A stretch of DNA of 64,000 nt from Truepera sp. bin119 (GCA_002239005.1 MPNL01000007.1:1-64000); one strand, 5' to 3'. Positions 1 through 8,459 are shown, numbered from the stretch's first letter. Numbers and translations are program-made. Notes: generated by a model not told the origin, from the sequence alone.

Positions 1-94
1 CTGGGAGATAAGGCCTATATCGGTATAGGTGTATTGACACCGAAGCGATCAAATATGACCCGGAGCGAAAACAGCCAAAAACAGACTCTACGGG

Positions 95-113
95 TCTACG
101 GGCCCAACGAAGC
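95..113 (+). repeat. 19-nt dispersed repeat, copy 1
   Basis: TCTACGGGCCCAACGAAGC is present here and, without a mismatch, at 43874-43892, about 43.8 kb away, in another repeat-rich gap. Neither copy lies in a recognisable gene. Confidence 0.75.
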
Positions 114-117
114 CGAT

Positions 118-151
118 CTTGTACCCCTCAAGGGAGGACCCCGCCGTCCTT
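118..151 (+). repeat. C-run/G-run repeat, copy 1
   Basis: A 34-nt unit beginning CTTGTACCCC and ending CCCGCCGTCCTT. It is near identical to 235-268 and partly repeated at 386-410. The core is self-complementary (a C-run, AA, then a G-run), so each copy could fold into a small hairpin. Confidence 0.8.
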
Positions 152-206
152 GGGGTGGTGAGCTGTGGACGAACTCCCTTGCTCGAGCTCGGACCCGTAG
201 CTCCAG

Positions 207-224
207 TCCGAAGAACTCGTCCTT
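207..224 (-). repeat. Degenerate AAGGACG repeat
   Basis: Read on the minus strand this is AAGGACGAGTTCTTCGGA, a diverged form of the AAGGACGGACTCTTCGGG repeat seen at 43911-43930 and 53547-53566. Confidence 0.45.
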
Positions 225-234
225 CGAAGCCGCC

Positions 235-268
235 CTTGTACCCCCCAAGGGGGGACCCCGCCGTCCTT
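235..268 (+). repeat. C-run/G-run repeat, copy 2
   Basis: Second copy of the unit at 118-151, same orientation, differing mainly in the central C and G runs. The two copies are 83 nt apart. Confidence 0.8.
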
Positions 269-361
269 AGCGAGTCGAAGCGAGCTTCAGCACTTTGGTA
301 AGGTCACTGACCCTTCAGGCGGCGCAAGTAAAGACGTTTCTGTCGCTCACCCGTACCCGGG

Positions 362-379
362 TCCAGCGAACCCGTCCTT
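362..379 (-). repeat. AAGGACGGGTTCGCTGGA repeat, copy 1
   Basis: On the minus strand this is AAGGACGGGTTCGCTGGA, identical to the plus-strand copy at 3696-3713 and one base different from 44072-44089. With 3696-3713 it forms an inverted pair around the genes at 888-3451. Confidence 0.75.
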
Positions 380-385
380 GAGTCC

Positions 386-410
386 GTACCCCCAAGGGGG
401 GACCCCAGCC
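386..410 (+). repeat. C-run/G-run repeat, partial copy 3
   Basis: GTACCCCC-AA-GGGGGG-ACCCC core of the unit at 118-151 and 235-268, diverging after ACCCC. Confidence 0.6.
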
Positions 411-593
411 TTGGGTCCGACTTTGAACGCGGGTAAACCTCAAGATTGCTGCCTTCAACCTGCTCCACTCGGGGGTGCTATTCAGGTAGCAAACGGGGTG
501 ATTGACACAGGCTAGACTTGCTATTGGAGGTCGGTCTCTATTTCTCACATGGTGCAGGATGCACCAGAACTGGCCTCCCTCCTTTGGGGGGTA

Positions 594-615
594 GAGACAA
601 TCTCACACTACGACC
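594..615 (+). repeat. GAGANAATCTCAC element, copy 1
   Basis: The right 14 nt (CTCACACTACGACC, 602-615) recur exactly as the reverse complement at 3487-3500. The left part matches the palindrome core at 3498-3510 with one mismatch. A further copy lies at 3728-3749. Confidence 0.65.
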
Positions 616-857
616 AGACTGCCCACCCGTAGTTGTCTACTATAGGTTCGATACGTGCATGTTTGGCTGGAGTCACTAGCATCGCCCTAGCTTGGGTGGG
701 CGATGCTTGGGTAAACAACTATATAATTCCCGAAGGATTTCGGGAGAACTGTTGCCAATTCGGTAGCTTGGGTGAAGCTGGCCGTATGTCGGTTCCTGAT
801 GCGGCGGGTTGCCAAGAGTCTGAGCAGTGGAAAACACCCGGAAACCCTCTCAATATG

Positions 858-874
858 ATTTGTGGAACAGACTC
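858..874 (+). repeat. Solo copy of an inverted-repeat end
   Basis: ATTTGTGGAACAGACTC differs by one base from ATTTATGGAACAGACTC at 46067-46083, where it pairs with an inverted copy 146 bp away. Here it is a lone end, just past the 3' end of the gene at 888-1895. Likely a terminal repeat of a lost insertion element. Confidence 0.55.
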
Positions 875-887
875 TTAGGAGTTTCTA

Positions 888-1895
888 CTAGGCCTCTTCC
901 ACCTTCGCAGTGGACAGCTTGTCGAGCCCCTCCCGCGCGGCCTCCCGCGCCTCGCTAGGGGCGTATTCGAGGGCCAACACCCCGCGATAGGCCCGCTCCG
1001 CCTGTGCCCATCTACCTGCTAGGTCGCGCAGTAGTCCGAGGCGGGCTAGCAGATAGCCGGGGAGGAAGTAGGGCTGGCTGAAGTCACCTTGACTGGTATG
1101 CTCAAGGAGATCGAGGGCCTCCGCAAGGTGTCCGTTCGCGAACATCAGATTGGCCTCGTGGTAGTGCGCCTCGGCGCTGTCGAGTTCACGGAGTTGCTGG
1201 ATGACATTGCCGGGTTCGGAGATGGTGACCTGCATGGCTAAATCGAGGAGACTGCGTTCGTATGCCTGTTCACTGGTCTCGATCTCGGGCGGGTCGAGCC
1301 TCTCGATGTCTGGGTCGAGGGCGGCCTCGAGGGTGGGGAGGTGTTCGGCACTGGCCAAGAGTGTGACCCGCTCGGCACCGAGCCCGTGGATGCGTGCGAT
1401 CACCTCTTGGCTCCGCTCTCGCAGCCAGTCGGTGGCGGGACCGTCGCCGAAGGTCTCCTCGCACCGGTGCTGGTGTTCGGCGAAAAGCGGTAGCACCTCG
1501 GAACAGATGCGGGGGAGTGTGAGCGGAGCCTCAAGGAGATTGCGGAGGGGGGCGAGGATAGCATCGACCTCGTTCAGAACCTTCAGGATCCTAGGGTAGG
1601 CCTTGAGGTAGCGACGGAAGTCGTCTTTAGCGTCGGGATCGGGCGAGGGGACCGCGACCCCGTAGACAGGCACACCTGCGCGGGAGGCCCAGGGGACGAC
1701 AGCAAGTGGCAGGGCTAGTTCGGGCGTGTCCTGCCAAGCCGGGTCTTCAAAAGCGTCTGCATGGAGAACAGGAGTAACCACAATGTCGGGGTTGGTGGCT
1801 GCCACGAGGTCGCGGAGGCTCACAGCGTTGTAGAGGGGATAGTGCAGGTGGAACGCTCCCATGAGCGGAAGCGGTGTGAGCTTCATGGTTGTCAT
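888..1895 (-). CDS. Conserved-looking hypothetical protein with TPR-like C-terminus
   Basis: I do not recognise the family. The 335-residue product has no signal peptide or membrane span. Residues about 230-325 are alanine- and leucine-rich helical pairs (AEAHYHEANLMFANGHLAEALDL, then a second pair) resembling tetratricopeptide repeats, so a protein-protein contact role is likely. The N-terminal 220 residues have alternating beta/alpha character with several Asp and His but no motif I can name. An in-frame ATG four codons in (1886) also fits: TACCAT lies 7 nt before it, a possible leaderless -10 box. The gene diverges from 2012-3451 across 116 bp and codon use looks native. Confidence 0.75.
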   Translation of the reverse strand: MTTMKLTPLPLMGAFHLHYPLYNAVSLRDLVAATNPDIVVTPVLHADAFEDPAWQDTPELALPLAVVPWASRAGVPVYGVAVPSPDPDAKDDFRRYLKAYPRILKVLNEVDAILAPLRNLLEAPLTLPRICSEVLPLFAEHQHRCEETFGDGPATDWLRERSQEVIARIHGLGAERVTLLASAEHLPTLEAALDPDIERLDPPEIETSEQAYERSLLDLAMQVTISEPGNVIQQLRELDSAEAHYHEANLMFANGHLAEALDLLEHTSQGDFSQPYFLPGYLLARLGLLRDLAGRWAQAERAYRGVLALEYAPSEAREAAREGLDKLSTAKVEEA

Positions 1896-2011
1896 GGTAG
1901 CTTGGAGTTGTGGTCTCGAGGCGCTAATCCCGGTGCCTCTGACCCTTCCCGCTGCTCGTCGGTTGATATGGCTGCGTTAAAGTAATCGTGTGCAAGTAGG
2001 GATGATAGACG

Positions 2012-3451
2012 ATGTTTAACAACAATCGGAGTCCGGCGTGGTTTCGGGACAGCAAGTGGTTGAGCGGCATCCTTTTGGTGGTGGTCCTAGCGGCGAGCAT
2101 CCTCTCGTTCAGCCTGACCCAGTTCACTACGGAGAACCGGGCGAAGCTGGTGCTGGAGCGGGTGATCGAGTTGACTCTGCTTCCCGAAGGGGTAGGCCAG
2201 GGTCTCGCTGTCCGTCAGGGGATCGACTTCGAGCCGGGCGATAGGCTACAGCTACTTCCTGGGGTGGAAGTCTTTGCGGATCCTACAGAGATCGAAGGGT
2301 TGACAACGGAGGACGCACAGAGTCGGGTGGCGGCAGTCCTCGCGGAGCGGGTGGTGTCTGCAGGGACTGCAGCCGCCCTTGCTCTGGTCACCGACGGGGA
2401 CCTAACGGCTCAGCTCGAGCGTGCGTTTGTCGGGCCGGTTCCATTCTTGACGCGCTTGTGGCTCGGGGCGTCCATGATGCCATTGGGGCTTGAGGATGGG
2501 TCTCGCCTAGCCCAGTGGGAGGTACGGGCCGCGGAGCAACCGGGCCAACCCGTGCAGCCGGTGGTGGGCGTGTTTGTCCTGGTTGAACCGGAGAGGCTTC
2601 GACCGTTGAGCGAGCGGGAGATAGGGGAGTTGGTAGTTAGAGAGTTGGCTTCCACCGTTCTTGCCGAGGGGCTGCCCGCTGCGCAGGAGTTGGTGACCAA
2701 CTCGACTCTGCTACAACAGCTCAGTCTCACCATTCAGGGCGAGGTGCGCTCGAGTCTCCACGATCTGCTCATCACCCTTCTGCTAAGTCGGGGCGAAACG
2801 GTCTCCGTCCGCCTCAAGCAGGCCCGCACGGCTTTGGCTGAGGTCGACCCACCCGATGCAACCCCCGGTGTGTTGCCGGCGTCGAGGCTGGAAGGGCTCT
2901 CTCCAGAGGAGGCCGACCGGGTCGTGCTGTCAGTTCTGGCTGAGCAGGCCTTTGCAGAGGGCGTCGAAGTAGTTGCGGACCAGGTGATTGACGTGGAGCA
3001 GGCGTCGAGGCTGCAATCGGTAGCAGGTGTGGTGGACAGACTGACCCGGGCTGCGCACCGCCGTTACCTGCAGATCACTTGGTGGACAGGTACTCTTGCG
3101 CTTTTGTTTCTGGCTGGGTTGATGGTGTTCAGTCGTGGGCTCGGGCGACTGGTCAATCCCGGCCTGGCACTGATGCTTGCTGCGGGGCCGGGGGCAGTGC
3201 TTTTCACCTGGCTTAATGGTCTTCTGGAGAGCGCTGTTGGGATCCTCCCGGCGAGCATCAGAACAACTGGGGCGATCGCCTTCTTAGGTGATCTGCTCGG
3301 GTACATTGGGGCCCGTCTTCCGATCGAGGTGTTTGCTTCGCTGTCTCGGAACCACCTGATCGTTCTGCTGGTAGGTGCGGGGCTGGTGGCGCTAGCGCTC
3401 CTAGTGAGGCTTGGTCAGCTGCTGAGGCCGAGGCGGAGGACGCTTCTCTAG
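2012..3451 (+). CDS. Hypothetical membrane protein with large extracytoplasmic domain
   Basis: Unrecognised 479-residue protein. It has one hydrophobic segment near residues 18-35 (LSGILLVVVLAASILSFSL), a hydrophilic acidic domain of about 320 residues, then three hydrophobic segments at about 355-375, 385-405 and 450-470, ending in a basic tail (RPRRRTLL). That suggests four membrane spans with the middle domain outside the cytoplasm. The middle domain seems to contain a duplication: the stretch LxxVEGL-(S/T)-xE-(E/D)-A near residues 85-105 recurs near 290-305. A purine-rich AGTAGGGA lies about 11 nt before the ATG. It probably shares a control region with the divergent gene at 888-1895. Confidence 0.75.
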   Translation: MFNNNRSPAWFRDSKWLSGILLVVVLAASILSFSLTQFTTENRAKLVLERVIELTLLPEGVGQGLAVRQGIDFEPGDRLQLLPGVEVFADPTEIEGLTTEDAQSRVAAVLAERVVSAGTAAALALVTDGDLTAQLERAFVGPVPFLTRLWLGASMMPLGLEDGSRLAQWEVRAAEQPGQPVQPVVGVFVLVEPERLRPLSEREIGELVVRELASTVLAEGLPAAQELVTNSTLLQQLSLTIQGEVRSSLHDLLITLLLSRGETVSVRLKQARTALAEVDPPDATPGVLPASRLEGLSPEEADRVVLSVLAEQAFAEGVEVVADQVIDVEQASRLQSVAGVVDRLTRAAHRRYLQITWWTGTLALLFLAGLMVFSRGLGRLVNPGLALMLAAGPGAVLFTWLNGLLESAVGILPASIRTTGAIAFLGDLLGYIGARLPIEVFASLSRNHLIVLLVGAGLVALALLVRLGQLLRPRRRTLL

Positions 3452-3493
3452 TCCAGACATCGTTTATCGGAGACTCTGGAATCTTGGGTCGTA

Positions 3494-3512
3494 GTGTGAG
3501 ATAATCTCACAC
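3494..3512. repeat. 19-bp palindrome GTGTGAGAT-A-ATCTCACAC
   Basis: Perfect palindrome with 9-bp arms around one A, GTGTGAGATAATCTCACAC. The left flank GGTCGTA (3487-3493) continues the match to the inverted copy at 602-615. It could be an operator, a recombinase site or an element end; its recurrence in two gene-free gaps favours an element end. Confidence 0.6.
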
Positions 3513-3695
3513 CCCCCTTCAAACCGTTTTCCAAAATGAAGATATCCCCGTCTGGAAAGTAATTCCTCGATCTCCCAGTATGGGCAAAACTTGGTGAAGT
3601 CTCTTCGAGAACCGCCCCTTCACTCTTCATCATGACCCCCCTACCGGCACCAATTCCAAAACCGCAGGCGCTGCTAAGGTCTGGTACGCATCTCC

Positions 3696-3713
3696 AAGGA
3701 CGGGTTCGCTGGA
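3696..3713 (+). repeat. AAGGACGGGTTCGCTGGA repeat, copy 2
   Basis: Identical to the minus-strand copy at 362-379 and 17/18 to 44072-44089. It lies in a gene-free gap. Confidence 0.75.
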
Positions 3714-3727
3714 TCTGGTAGGGGGCA

Positions 3728-3749
3728 GAGATAATCTCACGTCACGACC
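3728..3749 (+). repeat. GAGATAATCTCAC element, copy 3
   Basis: GAGATAATCTCAC (3728-3740) is identical to 3498-3510. It is followed by GTCACGACC, close to the ACTACGACC that follows the copy at 594-606. Confidence 0.6.
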
Positions 3750-4078
3750 ACCGGCGTCAACGGCGAACTTAATGGCTCCAAGTCAGCATCGTTCTAAGCC
3801 ATCTCGGCTAACCGGTGAACGCGGAGTCCTGTCACCTTTGATTGCCGAGAGAGCGCAAGCACGCCCGCTAGTGAGCCAAGGGTTTCTCGCTATGGTGAGC
3901 GGCGAACTCCCTCCGACTCTCCTGGACGTTCTGCAAGATACTGGTATTTGGTAGCGTAGACCGCCAAGACGTTTCGAGCCAAAGCGTCGTACCACCTCGA
4001 CGGTTTAGCATCCGCGAAGCCAGTCGTGTCCCGAAGTCAGAGGGAGGCCACGACCTCCGTGAGCGGATTGGGTCTCAT

Positions 4079-5449
4079 CTATTTCACGGAGTTCATCAGT
4101 CCGAAGAAACCCTCGATTAGTGTCGGGTGGATGAATGTCTCTTGGTAGAAGGTGGTCCACGGGGCATCGGCCATCATCAGGGTCATGAGCGCCTGCACCA
4201 CCTCGCCACCACTGACTCCGAGCACAGTGGCACCCACAAGGCGATTAGTGTCTGCGTCGATGACCACCTTCATCAGGCCGTCAGTTCGCTGCATCTCTAT
4301 TGCGCGCGCCACGTAACCCATGGGAATCTTGCCAACCTTGACGTTCATCCCCTGTGCCCGCGCTTCACGTTCGGTTAATCCCACACGGCCCAACTCCGGA
4401 TCGGTGAACATGGCGTAGGGTACGATCCGGTCGGCGGTGCTCCTCTTCTCTGTGTCCGTGGTGAGGTTATGGAACAGGATTTGGTAGTCGTTGTAGGAGA
4501 TGTGGGTGAAGGCTGGCCCTCCGTTTACGTCCCCCACAGCGTAGATGCCAGGCACTTCTGTCTGGAGATACTCGTCGACGGGGATGAAACCTCGGTCACT
4601 CGTTATGCCGGCTGCTTTGAGGTTGAGCGCGTCAGTATTGGGCTTGCGGCCTACCGCGAGCAGCAGATGGCTTCCGCTGAGCGTACTGGAGCCACTGTCC
4701 TGCGCCTCGATTGTGAGGTGAATGTCACCCACATTGTCCTGGCAGACTTTCGTGACCTTGTGACCGAGTTGGAACGTGAGCCCCTCGGCTTCGAGCGCCT
4801 CGCGTAGCGCCTCACTCACGTCCTTGTCCTCACGCGGCACGATGTCGTCCATGAACTCGATTATGGTTACTCGGGATCCGAATCGGTGAAACATCTGTCC
4901 AAACTCGAGGCCGATGTAGCTGCCGCCCACCACCAGTAGGTGCTTGGGCACCTCCTCAAGGTCGAGGATAGAGCGGTTGGTGAGGTAAGGCACCCCTTCG
5001 ATCCCTTCAATCGGCAGGATCAGCGGGCTAGTGCCGGTGTTGATTACGATGACGTCGGATGAAAGTTCCGCGCCGTCTACCTCAACCGTGTTAGGACCGG
5101 TGAAATATCCCTCCCCGCGGAACAGGGTGATATTGGGGCGACTGCCGGTGTGGTGCTCCTGGCCCGATCGCCAACTCTTGACGACTTCATCCTTGAGCTC
5201 TCGGATCTTCCTCATGTCGACCCTGACATCGCTGACCGCAATGCCGTAGCGGGATGCGTTGCGTGCGCTGTGTGCCACTTGGGCGCTGGCCAGCATGCGC
5301 TTGGTCGGGGTGCATCCGTAGTTGACGCACGAGCCCCCGAGGTGTTCGCGCTCCAAGAGCGCAACCTTCCAGCCCCGATCCGCCAACCGATGCGACAGCG
5401 GACCTCCGGCCTGACCTGAGCCGATGATGATGGCGTCGAACGTTTGCAA
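4079..5449 (-). CDS. FAD-dependent pyridine nucleotide-disulfide oxidoreductase
   Basis: Class I flavin disulfide reductase of the dihydrolipoamide dehydrogenase / mercuric reductase family, 456 residues. The FAD-binding GSGQAGG is at residues 11-17. The redox pair is in GGSCVNYGCTPTK, Cys41 and Cys46, four residues apart as in the family. A second dinucleotide fold (VVGGSYIGLEFG) follows near 175, then the second FAD motif (GIYAVGDVNGG) and a C-terminal dimerisation domain with FIHPTLIEGF. It lacks the extra N-terminal HMA domain and C-terminal Cys pair of true MerA, so mercury reduction is unlikely; the substrate is unknown. TTG start at 5449 with AAGGAG eight bases upstream. No lipoyl-dependent complex genes are nearby. 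Confidence 0.92.
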   Translation of the reverse strand: MQTFDAIIIGSGQAGGPLSHRLADRGWKVALLEREHLGGSCVNYGCTPTKRMLASAQVAHSARNASRYGIAVSDVRVDMRKIRELKDEVVKSWRSGQEHHTGSRPNITLFRGEGYFTGPNTVEVDGAELSSDVIVINTGTSPLILPIEGIEGVPYLTNRSILDLEEVPKHLLVVGGSYIGLEFGQMFHRFGSRVTIIEFMDDIVPREDKDVSEALREALEAEGLTFQLGHKVTKVCQDNVGDIHLTIEAQDSGSSTLSGSHLLLAVGRKPNTDALNLKAAGITSDRGFIPVDEYLQTEVPGIYAVGDVNGGPAFTHISYNDYQILFHNLTTDTEKRSTADRIVPYAMFTDPELGRVGLTEREARAQGMNVKVGKIPMGYVARAIEMQRTDGLMKVVIDADTNRLVGATVLGVSGGEVVQALMTLMMADAPWTTFYQETFIHPTLIEGFFGLMNSVK

Positions 5450-6187
5450 GGTGATCTCTCCTTTGCAGTTCGGGTCGGATGTCAGGCTGTTCCCAGCGCA
5501 TGTCCATCACTTGATCAGGCAACCCAAGAGGCGCCAGATGCGGCCACTGATCGCCCCCTCCCTGTGCGGTGCTGCTTTACTAAGCACTTGGCGAACTGGT
5601 CCGGCGAGGTAGGGCCCCTTTGAGGGCGATGATACACCCGAGATGTCACCGAGTCCTGACGGTGGCGTTGACACAGTGGCGGGTGTCCGTCTACGGTGGC
5701 GCCCAGGTGGCCGATTTTGGGATGTTGTTCGGGAGCATCTAGGGCGCAGCCACTCTCCCACGATACGGGGTCCAGGCTTTAGCGTATAGGGTACGAGTCG
5801 GACCGACGAAGACGGGTGCCTCAGGCCCAACATGGTCGTCAACTTCGAATTCGGGGAGTAGCCTATCTTTACGGAGGTCTCGAGTGGTTTCGGATCGTCA
5901 GCGGCGGGGTGTTCGCCTCAATGTTCCGAGAGGAGGGGATACGGAGCGCCTTAATCGGGGCGCTATTGGGGGTGGTGGCAAGGATATCGGCGTGGCGGCT
6001 ATCTTCTGGAGGCACTTAGCCGACTCGGCATCGGCTTAGGCTGGCATTTCGTGAGTAGTGGAGTGACCTTCAAGCCGGAGACACGAGTATACGCGCTCCG
6101 CTAGTAGGGGTCACCAGACCCGATACAATGATGTCCATAGAGTGTCATCTTGGCCCTGATAGGATCTAGGCGCCGAGGAGGTCAATC
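5450..6187. other. Gap without a supported gene
   Basis: Short frames on both strands lack family signatures and ribosome sites. The only clear signal is the AGGAGG ribosome site that belongs to the next gene at 6188. It may be decayed coding DNA; I cannot name an ancestor. Confidence 0.5.
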
Positions 6188-6583
6188 GTGGTATCGAACG
6201 CAACACGCCGCCCTGACGAACCGAGGCCCAGCGCTCTGCTCCGGAACGCCACCCTGTCTATCTTCCTCTTAGGGGGGTTGCTGTTCATTACGGGGATCGC
6301 TCTACTCCTCACTGGATTCCCAGCTGGCGGGCTCAACTCGGCCATCGGTGGCGGCTCTGCGGTTCTGGCCGCCCTGGTCATCAGTAGCCGCCAGGGCTAC
6401 AGTTTCCTCGGTAGTCTGGTAATCCCTCTGGGTGTGGTCACAGCCCTCTCTTGGCTGGTGGTCGACTATTCCTGGCCGGGGATCTTTATCAACCTCTTTG
6501 CTGGCTTGTTGCTTGCCCCGATAGGTAGTTTCCTGATTGGCGAGGTTGCCGGATTGAGGATCCCACTCGAGACCTACGAATAG
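6188..6583 (+). CDS. Small multi-span membrane protein, unknown function
   Basis: A 131-residue hydrophobic protein with about four predicted membrane spans (residues about 24-44, 52-68, 73-92 and 97-120) after a charged N-terminus rich in Arg and Pro. No motif identifies a function. GTG start at 6188 preceded by GAGGAGG at a seven-base spacing, one of the stronger ribosome sites in the window, which supports it being a real gene. It converges on the hydantoinase gene, with an imperfect hairpin between. Confidence 0.65.
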   Translation: MVSNATRRPDEPRPSALLRNATLSIFLLGGLLFITGIALLLTGFPAGGLNSAIGGGSAVLAALVISSRQGYSFLGSLVIPLGVVTALSWLVVDYSWPGIFINLFAGLLLAPIGSFLIGEVAGLRIPLETYE

Positions 6584-6615
6584 CGATCCACAACGGGTCA
6601 TATAAAGTATGGCTA

Positions 6616-6660
6616 GGTAGCGGACTGGAGGACTCCGTTGACCGTCCTCTCCGAGCTACC
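6616..6660. terminator. Imperfect hairpin between convergent genes
   Basis: GGTAG/CTACC (6616-6620 with 6656-6660) and GAGGAC/GTCCTC (6628-6633 with 6644-6649) can pair around an internal loop. It lies between the plus-strand gene ending at 6583 and the minus-strand gene ending at 6681. The following sequence is only moderately T-rich, so this is a weak bidirectional terminator candidate. Confidence 0.35.
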
Positions 6661-6680
6661 CTATCTTTCCCCTCTCGTTC

Positions 6681-8363
6681 CTAGCTCTGTTCCCGATCAC
6701 CCCGCACTCCGTAATCCTTCAGTACCCGATTCGGCGAGACGTATCCCATCTCCAAATCATGTCTAATCTTTTTCGGGTCCCGCTCGCTCACGGGCCCGAA
6801 TCCACCCCCTCCAGCGATGTGGAGTTCTACTGTGTCGCCTGGGTGCAGATTGATGGCGGGAAAGAGGAACACCTTCTGGCCGTTGATGAGGACCTCGCCG
6901 ACGCAGCTATTCTCGCCTCCGGCTAGGCCCTGCGGGAGAGTGGTGATGCGATCTGGCGTGAGGCTGAAGATGATGGGGGCGTCACCCACGTGCCGGAAGG
7001 TGATCGTCTGGCCGAGGCCGCCCCGGTGTTGACCAGGGCCTCCGGTGTCGGGGCGCAGGGCCTTCTCACGGAACAGGATCGGCGAGCGCGTCTCGATTAC
7101 CTCGCAGGGGGTGATGGTGCTGTTGTTAGGATAGGAGACAGGCACCATACCGTCCATCGTAGGGAGCGCTCCACGGCCGCCGTGGGGCAACATGTCGACG
7201 ATGAAATTGCCATAGCCTGGCTCGGTTCCCTTCAGGACTAGCGGCCAGATACCCCCGTTGCTGGCCTGGACCTGGTTTCCGAAAATAGGCCACAGGGCCC
7301 CGAAGAGCACCTGGTTGAGGTTGTTGATAGTCTTTGCCCGTGCCTTCACTGCAGCCGGGAACCGTGCGTTGAGGATCGACCCCTCTGGTATGACGACGCG
7401 GATGGGCCGGAATAACGCCTCGTTGTTGGGAACATCGGTCGCTAGGGCACACTTGAATGGGTACATGCTTGATGCCAAGGTGCTGTTATAGGAGGAGTTG
7501 ATCGATCCCTTGCTCGACTGAGGTGAGGTGCCCGCGTAGTCCACCACAGCTTCGGAGCCCTTGATAGTGACGGTGACGGCGAGGTGGGCGGTGTCGATGT
7601 AGCCATCGATGTCCATACCGTAGCGGTAGACGCCGTCTGGCAGTTCGGCGATCCGGCTCCGCATGTGGCGCTCAGAGCGGGTCATGATCTCCTCGGCGAT
7701 GTCCTCAATGTCGCCGAGACCGTAGTCCTCGAGTAGTTCGCAGAGGCGGGTGCCGCCAACCTTGGCGGCACCCGCCATCGCCCTTAAGTCTCCCAGTAGC
7801 AAGTCCGGAGCCCGACAGTTGGCACCGATGAGATCGAACGCCGTTACATTTTCTCTTCCCGCTTCGTAGAGCTTGAACGGCGCCATCCTCAGCCCCTCAC
7901 CGAACACGTCATCACCTTCGATTTCGCCTGGGTGTCCGCCTACGTCAGACATGTGCGATACGGTGCCCATGCAGGCGACAATGCGCCCCTGGTAGAAGAT
8001 CGGCTTCAGTAGGATGTAGTCGGGGAGGTGACCGGTGCCGATCCAGGGGTCGTTGGTGGCGAGCACGTCACCATCTTGCAGAGTGTTGGCGGGGAAGTGC
8101 TTGAGCAGGCTTCGGGCGGTGCGTGGATAGACCGCCGAGAAGGTGGCAGTGCTCAGGACTGACTGGCAGAGCGATCGCCCCGTCGCGTCAGTGAGGATGC
8201 AAGCGAAGTCACGACCCTCGCTGAGGATGGTTGAGAAAGTGGTGCGGACGATGGCATTGTCCACCTCGTCCATAATGGCAATGAGTCGTTGCCAAAGGAT
8301 TTCGAGGGCAATGGTATCGGTTTGGAAAGCGCAGGTGTCGGGCCTGCGGTGACGGAGAGGCAT
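6681..8363 (-). CDS. Hydantoinase B / oxoprolinase family protein
   Basis: 560-residue member of the HyuB (N-methylhydantoinase B, acetone carboxylase alpha-like) family. The N-terminal ALEILWQRLIAIMDEVDNAIVRTTFSTILSEGRDF pattern, the ATNDPWIGTGHLPD stretch, CMGTVSHMSDVGGHPG, and the glycine-rich C-terminal RPDTGGPGQHRGGLGQ and AGGGGFG match this family closely. Family members usually work with an ATP-binding HyuA subunit to open hydantoins or 5-oxoproline. No hyuA gene is adjacent on either side, so the partner is elsewhere or lost. The ATG at 8363 follows TATCCT by eight bases, a possible leaderless promoter; a slightly later start is possible. Substrate unknown. Confidence 0.9.
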   Translation of the reverse strand: MPLRHRRPDTCAFQTDTIALEILWQRLIAIMDEVDNAIVRTTFSTILSEGRDFACILTDATGRSLCQSVLSTATFSAVYPRTARSLLKHFPANTLQDGDVLATNDPWIGTGHLPDYILLKPIFYQGRIVACMGTVSHMSDVGGHPGEIEGDDVFGEGLRMAPFKLYEAGRENVTAFDLIGANCRAPDLLLGDLRAMAGAAKVGGTRLCELLEDYGLGDIEDIAEEIMTRSERHMRSRIAELPDGVYRYGMDIDGYIDTAHLAVTVTIKGSEAVVDYAGTSPQSSKGSINSSYNSTLASSMYPFKCALATDVPNNEALFRPIRVVIPEGSILNARFPAAVKARAKTINNLNQVLFGALWPIFGNQVQASNGGIWPLVLKGTEPGYGNFIVDMLPHGGRGALPTMDGMVPVSYPNNSTITPCEVIETRSPILFREKALRPDTGGPGQHRGGLGQTITFRHVGDAPIIFSLTPDRITTLPQGLAGGENSCVGEVLINGQKVFLFPAINLHPGDTVELHIAGGGGFGPVSERDPKKIRHDLEMGYVSPNRVLKDYGVRGDREQS

Positions 8364-8459
8364 AGGACTTGAGGATACCAGTTGCGTCCAGCAGCGGGAC
8401 CGGCTTCCCTTGGGCGGGACCCCGCTTGAGGGGTCGCTAGTGGTCGGTTTTCAGAAAAC

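Larger units (their letters stand above)
1..887. other. Repeat-rich region without a convincing gene
   Basis: No reading frame here has a ribosome site, family signature or credible codon use. What it does hold is short dispersed repeats shared with the gaps at 3452-4078 and 43438-44193: three copies of a C-run/G-run element, one copy of a 19-nt repeat, two AAGGACG-type repeats, a copy of a GAGATAATCTCAC-type element, and a copy of the inverted-repeat end found again at 45904-46083. It probably represents decayed mobile DNA. Confidence 0.6.
3452..4078. other. Gene-free gap carrying dispersed repeats
   Basis: No coding region is supported. The gap holds the palindrome at 3494-3512, the AAGGACGG repeat at 3696-3713 and a third GAGATAATCTCAC copy at 3728-3749. 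Together with the copies at 362-379 and 594-615 these form a mirrored arrangement around 888-3451. Confidence 0.6.

Noticed and set aside
118-268. CRISPR array
   Set aside because: Only two full units and one partial, spaced 83 and 117 bp, self-complementary C/G runs and no cas genes.
4079-5449. Mercuric reductase or lipoamide dehydrogenase
   Set aside because: No HMA domain or C-terminal Cys pair, no mer genes, and no 2-oxoacid dehydrogenase genes nearby; only the superfamily can be stated.
5507-6019. Open frames between the flavin oxidoreductase and the small membrane protein
   Set aside because: Arg/Pro/Ser-rich compositions typical of non-coding GC-rich DNA, no ribosome sites, no family features.
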